Assembly: GCA_037127255.1 (NCBI GenBank)
Contig: JBANSL010000018.1
Coordinates: 10,575,175 to 10,639,174 of the forward strand
Length of the DNA: 64,000 nt
Source: Persicaria tinctoria
Taxonomy: Eukaryota; Streptophyta; Magnoliopsida; Caryophyllales; Polygonaceae
Direction of reading: 5' to 3'
Position numbers and translations under genes: made by a program. The notes under the pieces were generated by a model that saw only the letters and a list, made by a program, of their open reading frames with translations, ran no database searches and had not been told where the DNA came from. Of this stretch, positions 54,598 through 64,000 are shown piece by piece. Numbering within the stretch: the stretch's first letter is position 1; each line of letters opens with the position of its first letter.

Positions 54598-54831
54598 CTC
54601 CCTCTAATCCAAAATATATGTCGTTTGACTTTTCAACACGTATTTTAAGGAGGTAAAAACTATATAAAATATCAACTTTTTAAAAATGATTTTTTACAAC
54701 TTAATATTTGTTGGTAATAAGTATTAAATTGTAAAAAAATAATAATAAAAAAGTTAATATATTATATAGTTTTTAGCTCCTTAAAATACGTGTTAAAAAG
54801 TCAAACGACATATATTTTGGATTAGAGGGAG
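54598..54831. mobile_element. Stowaway-type MITE nested in the fold-back element
   Basis: 234 bp, ends CTCCCTCTAATCCAAAATAT and, on the other strand, CTCCCTCTAATCCAAAATAT; TA on both sides. Confidence 0.85.
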
Positions 54832-55181
54832 TATATATTTTGGGGGATAAAGTATTATATTTTGGATTTGAATCTATATTTAAATCTTTATGTATTATAT
54901 TAAATCTATATATCTATATATAATATTAATTTATAAGAATTTAAGATGATGTGTCATCTATATCTAATATATAAGTCTTTATGATAATTTGACATAACCC
55001 ACTTTTTTTTAGAATCTCATAACCAACATATTTTTAGGCGTTTTAATCAATAACCTTCAATTACAATTACTCCATATATTTTAAAAAAAATCCTTAAGAT
55101 ATTCTACATTTTTTAAAACCAATGAGTTTAATTCAATACATTGAATTAATATATAATCGATATCTATTTATCTATATATTA

Positions 55182-55415
55182 CTCCCTCTGATCCAAAATA
55201 TATGTCGTTTGACTTTTTAACACGTATTTTAAGGAGCTAAAAACTATATAATATATTAACTTTTTTTTTATTATTTTTTTACAATTTAATACTTATTACC
55301 AACAAATACTAATATGTAAAAAACAATTTTAAAAAAGTTGATATTTTATATAGTTTTTACCTTCTTAAAATACGTTCTGAAAAGTCAAACGACATATATT
55401 TTGGATCGGATGTAG
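55182..55415. mobile_element. Second nested Stowaway-type MITE
   Basis: Ends CTCCCTCTGATCCAAAATAT and, on the other strand, CTACATCCGATCCAAAATAT; TA on both sides; same subfamily as the copy at 54598. Confidence 0.82.
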
Positions 55416-55424
55416 TATATTAAG

Positions 55425-55543
<119 letters not shown>

Positions 55544-55754
55544 GGGGTAAAAAGGTGATATTGATTTACTTAATAAAATTTTAATGAAAAGTGATGATGG
55601 GTGGTGATTTTTAAATGAATGTATTTTAAAGGGTGGTTTTCCGCAAACTATTATATTTAAAGGGTGGTTTGCCGCAAAAATAAATTTAAAGGGTGGTTTC
55701 TTGCAAACTATCATGTTTAAAGGGTGGTTTTCTGCAATTTTGCCTATATTTTAA

Positions 55755-56093
55755 GGGTTCGTTTGGTTCAATGTGGGAATTGAAATTCCCGGGAAGTTAC
55801 TTCATGGGAATTAAATTCCTGGGAATTCCAATTGACGGGAATTCTAAAAATATGTTTGGTTGATTTTTTATTCTAGGAGATTAAATGTAGGAAATGAAAA
55901 TTTTCAAGTTAAAAATGGGGGAAGTTGAACTTACCTAGGGGAGACTAGGTAAGTGAACTTCCTCCATTTTGGGGGAATTTAACTTCCCGGAAAGTTGAAT
56001 TCCTGTGTTTTTTAATTACCAAACACAGGAATTCCTCCTACTTCCTGGGAAGTTCTACTTCCTGGGTTTTTAGGTTGCCAACCAAACGAGCTC
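55755..56093. mobile_element. PIF/Harbinger-like MITE
   Basis: Ends GGGTTCGTTTGGTTCAA and, on the other strand, GAGCTCGTTTGGTTGGC, flanked by TAA (55752-55754 and 56094-56096). The left target overlaps the 9-bp duplication of the neighbouring Mutator-like element. Interior repeats GGGAATTNAATTCC-type words. Confidence 0.68.
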
Positions 56094-56432
56094 TAATTAC
56101 ATTTTTAACCGATGGAAAGGTTTTGTGATATCATTTAATTTGAATATAAATTTTTAATTTTTGGTTTTATAGGGTGATTTGTATAGTTTTGTGTAAAGTC
56201 AAGAATCAAGATGATGGGTTAATGCAGGTGCACTCAGTTGTACATGACCCCCAAATATTAGACCGTTGTATTTGAAAGTTACAAACCAGTGTATGTAATT
56301 TTAATTATATGCTGATTTGTTTGGCTTTAGGTAACTTAGACCATCTCTAATAACTTCTCTCAAATATGGAAATAAAATACATAGTTTTAAATTATTTTTG
56401 TTTTAACTTTAACGACTTTTCAGTAAATAAGG

Positions 56433-56500
56433 GTGCGTACATCTCGACCTCCCAGACTCTACTCTAAGCGGGAGATACTGGATTTGTTGTTGTTGTTTTT
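56433..56500 (+). mobile_element. Truncated SINE with target duplication
   Basis: Starts GGTGCGTACATCTCGACC, contains AAGCGGGAGATACTGG, and ends in TTG repeats, as the 3' part of tobacco TS-type/Au-type plant SINEs does. A direct repeat GACTTTTCAGTTAATAAG (56501-56518) matches 56415-56432 at 17 of 18 bases, so this is a 5'-truncated retroposed copy. Confidence 0.75.
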
Positions 56501-56760
56501 GACTTTTCAGTTAATAAGATTTGGATAATGATTTACTCCACAACTTACACTACTTGGAATATATGGAAAGAGATGGGCCAGATGGTAACCCGTCCCATAT
56601 CATATGCAAGAAATGCAACGGCCCAATTTTGGCCGGGAGGCCCAATTCCATTCATACAGCACATTATATTATTAGCGATTTGTAATTTGCAACTACAAAG
56701 ATCAAACAAACACATCATGAAAAGAGGCAAATGCTTAATCTTAAGTACAAATTTACAGTT

Positions 56761-63338
<6,578 letters not shown>

Positions 63339-64000
63339 CGTCGTCGTTGTCGTCGCTCGCCGACAATTTGCTTATATGCAGGTTAATTCCGGAAGGAGTT
63401 TGTGATTTACTGACAATGCGATCGAATTAAGAGGGAGAAGAAAATGGGGTTTTAATGAAACCAACAAAGATGATGAGTACTGGGAAGAGAAGATGAGGCA
63501 GATGAGAATGGCATTGGCAGGGCATGTGCACAAGGCGCCATTTAATACCGGCAACTGATCACTGCTGCCAGCTTGGATTCAACTCAATATTATTATTTTA
63601 TATAATTATATAATTAGTCTTTTTTTAAAAATAAATAAATTTTTGAAAAGGGGTTATATATTGTTGCAATCTTAAAGAATATTGTATGATCTTAAATAAG
63701 TTCATAAAATATACTGTATATTATATGACTTGTGTATGATATGTTATATAATTATATTTTCTTATGCCATGATATATTTTATTTTCTCTCTTTAATATTT
63801 TTTACTATGGATATGTATCTAGGGATGGATATTTGGAAGTACAATGATAAAAATATTTGCTAATTATTTTATATATATATAAATGAATTTTTTTGAGAGG
63901 GATGGATGAGGCCAAAAGAAGTGCATATATGCATACAAATCTTTGTATTATCGGACTAGGCTTACACGTAAGCTTTGAATAATTCAAATTTCAAAACGTT
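63339..64000. other. BCAT upstream region
   Basis: Contains the BCAT leader and promoter on the minus strand. No other gene is recognised. AT-rich beyond 63590. Confidence 0.5.

Overview
The window is nuclear DNA of a flowering plant, most likely a eudicot. Genes are split by many short introns, the non-genic DNA is AT-rich, and it is packed with plant transposons (hAT, Mutator-like, CACTA, Stowaway, PIF/Harbinger-like, Helitron, LINE, SINE, LTR). I cannot name the species. No bacterial, viral or organellar segment was seen.

Six protein-coding genes can be rebuilt exon by exon, each with a continuous frame: squalene epoxidase (4211-7353, +, 526 aa); a membrane-anchored protein with a C-terminal J domain (7871-11207, -, 250 aa); the cohesin loader subunit MAU2/SCC4 (14507-22424, +, 719 aa); an OSCA/CSC1-type mechanosensitive channel of the HYP1/RXW8 kind (25575-29917, +, 748 aa); an R2R3-MYB of the RAX/MYB36 group (45958-47232, -, 355 aa); and a branched-chain amino acid aminotransferase (56761-63338, -, 392 aa). 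They serve unrelated pathways (sterols and triterpenes, chaperone, cohesion, ion flux, transcription, amino acids), as is usual for neighbouring plant genes.

Layout. 1-4.2 kb holds a TGTCACC-rich degenerate region, a broken class II KNOX fragment, a LINE tail and two abutting hAT-like elements. 4.2-11.2 kb holds the convergent SQE and J-protein genes; the J-protein gene carries an internal partial tandem duplication. 11.5-12.9 kb is a nest of transposons inside one another. 14.5-30 kb holds MAU2 and OSCA. 31-45 kb is transposon country: a complete non-autonomous CACTA (33095-36842), a TIR element, a broken ARF17-like gene cut off by an LTR retroelement, and a Helitron. 46-48.5 kb holds the MYB gene with a very long GT tract upstream. 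48.6-56.5 kb is again transposons. 56.8-63.3 kb holds BCAT, whose 4.7 kb first intron carries five 187-bp tandem units.

Most notable: the 187-bp units can form G-rich/C-rich hairpins whose 3' arm resembles the miR482/2118 superfamily; phase-compatible duplicated exons in the J-protein gene; a self-into-self hAT insertion resolved by target duplications; two transcription-factor pseudogene fragments that each carry an in-frame CAG-to-TAG stop; and two GC-AG introns.
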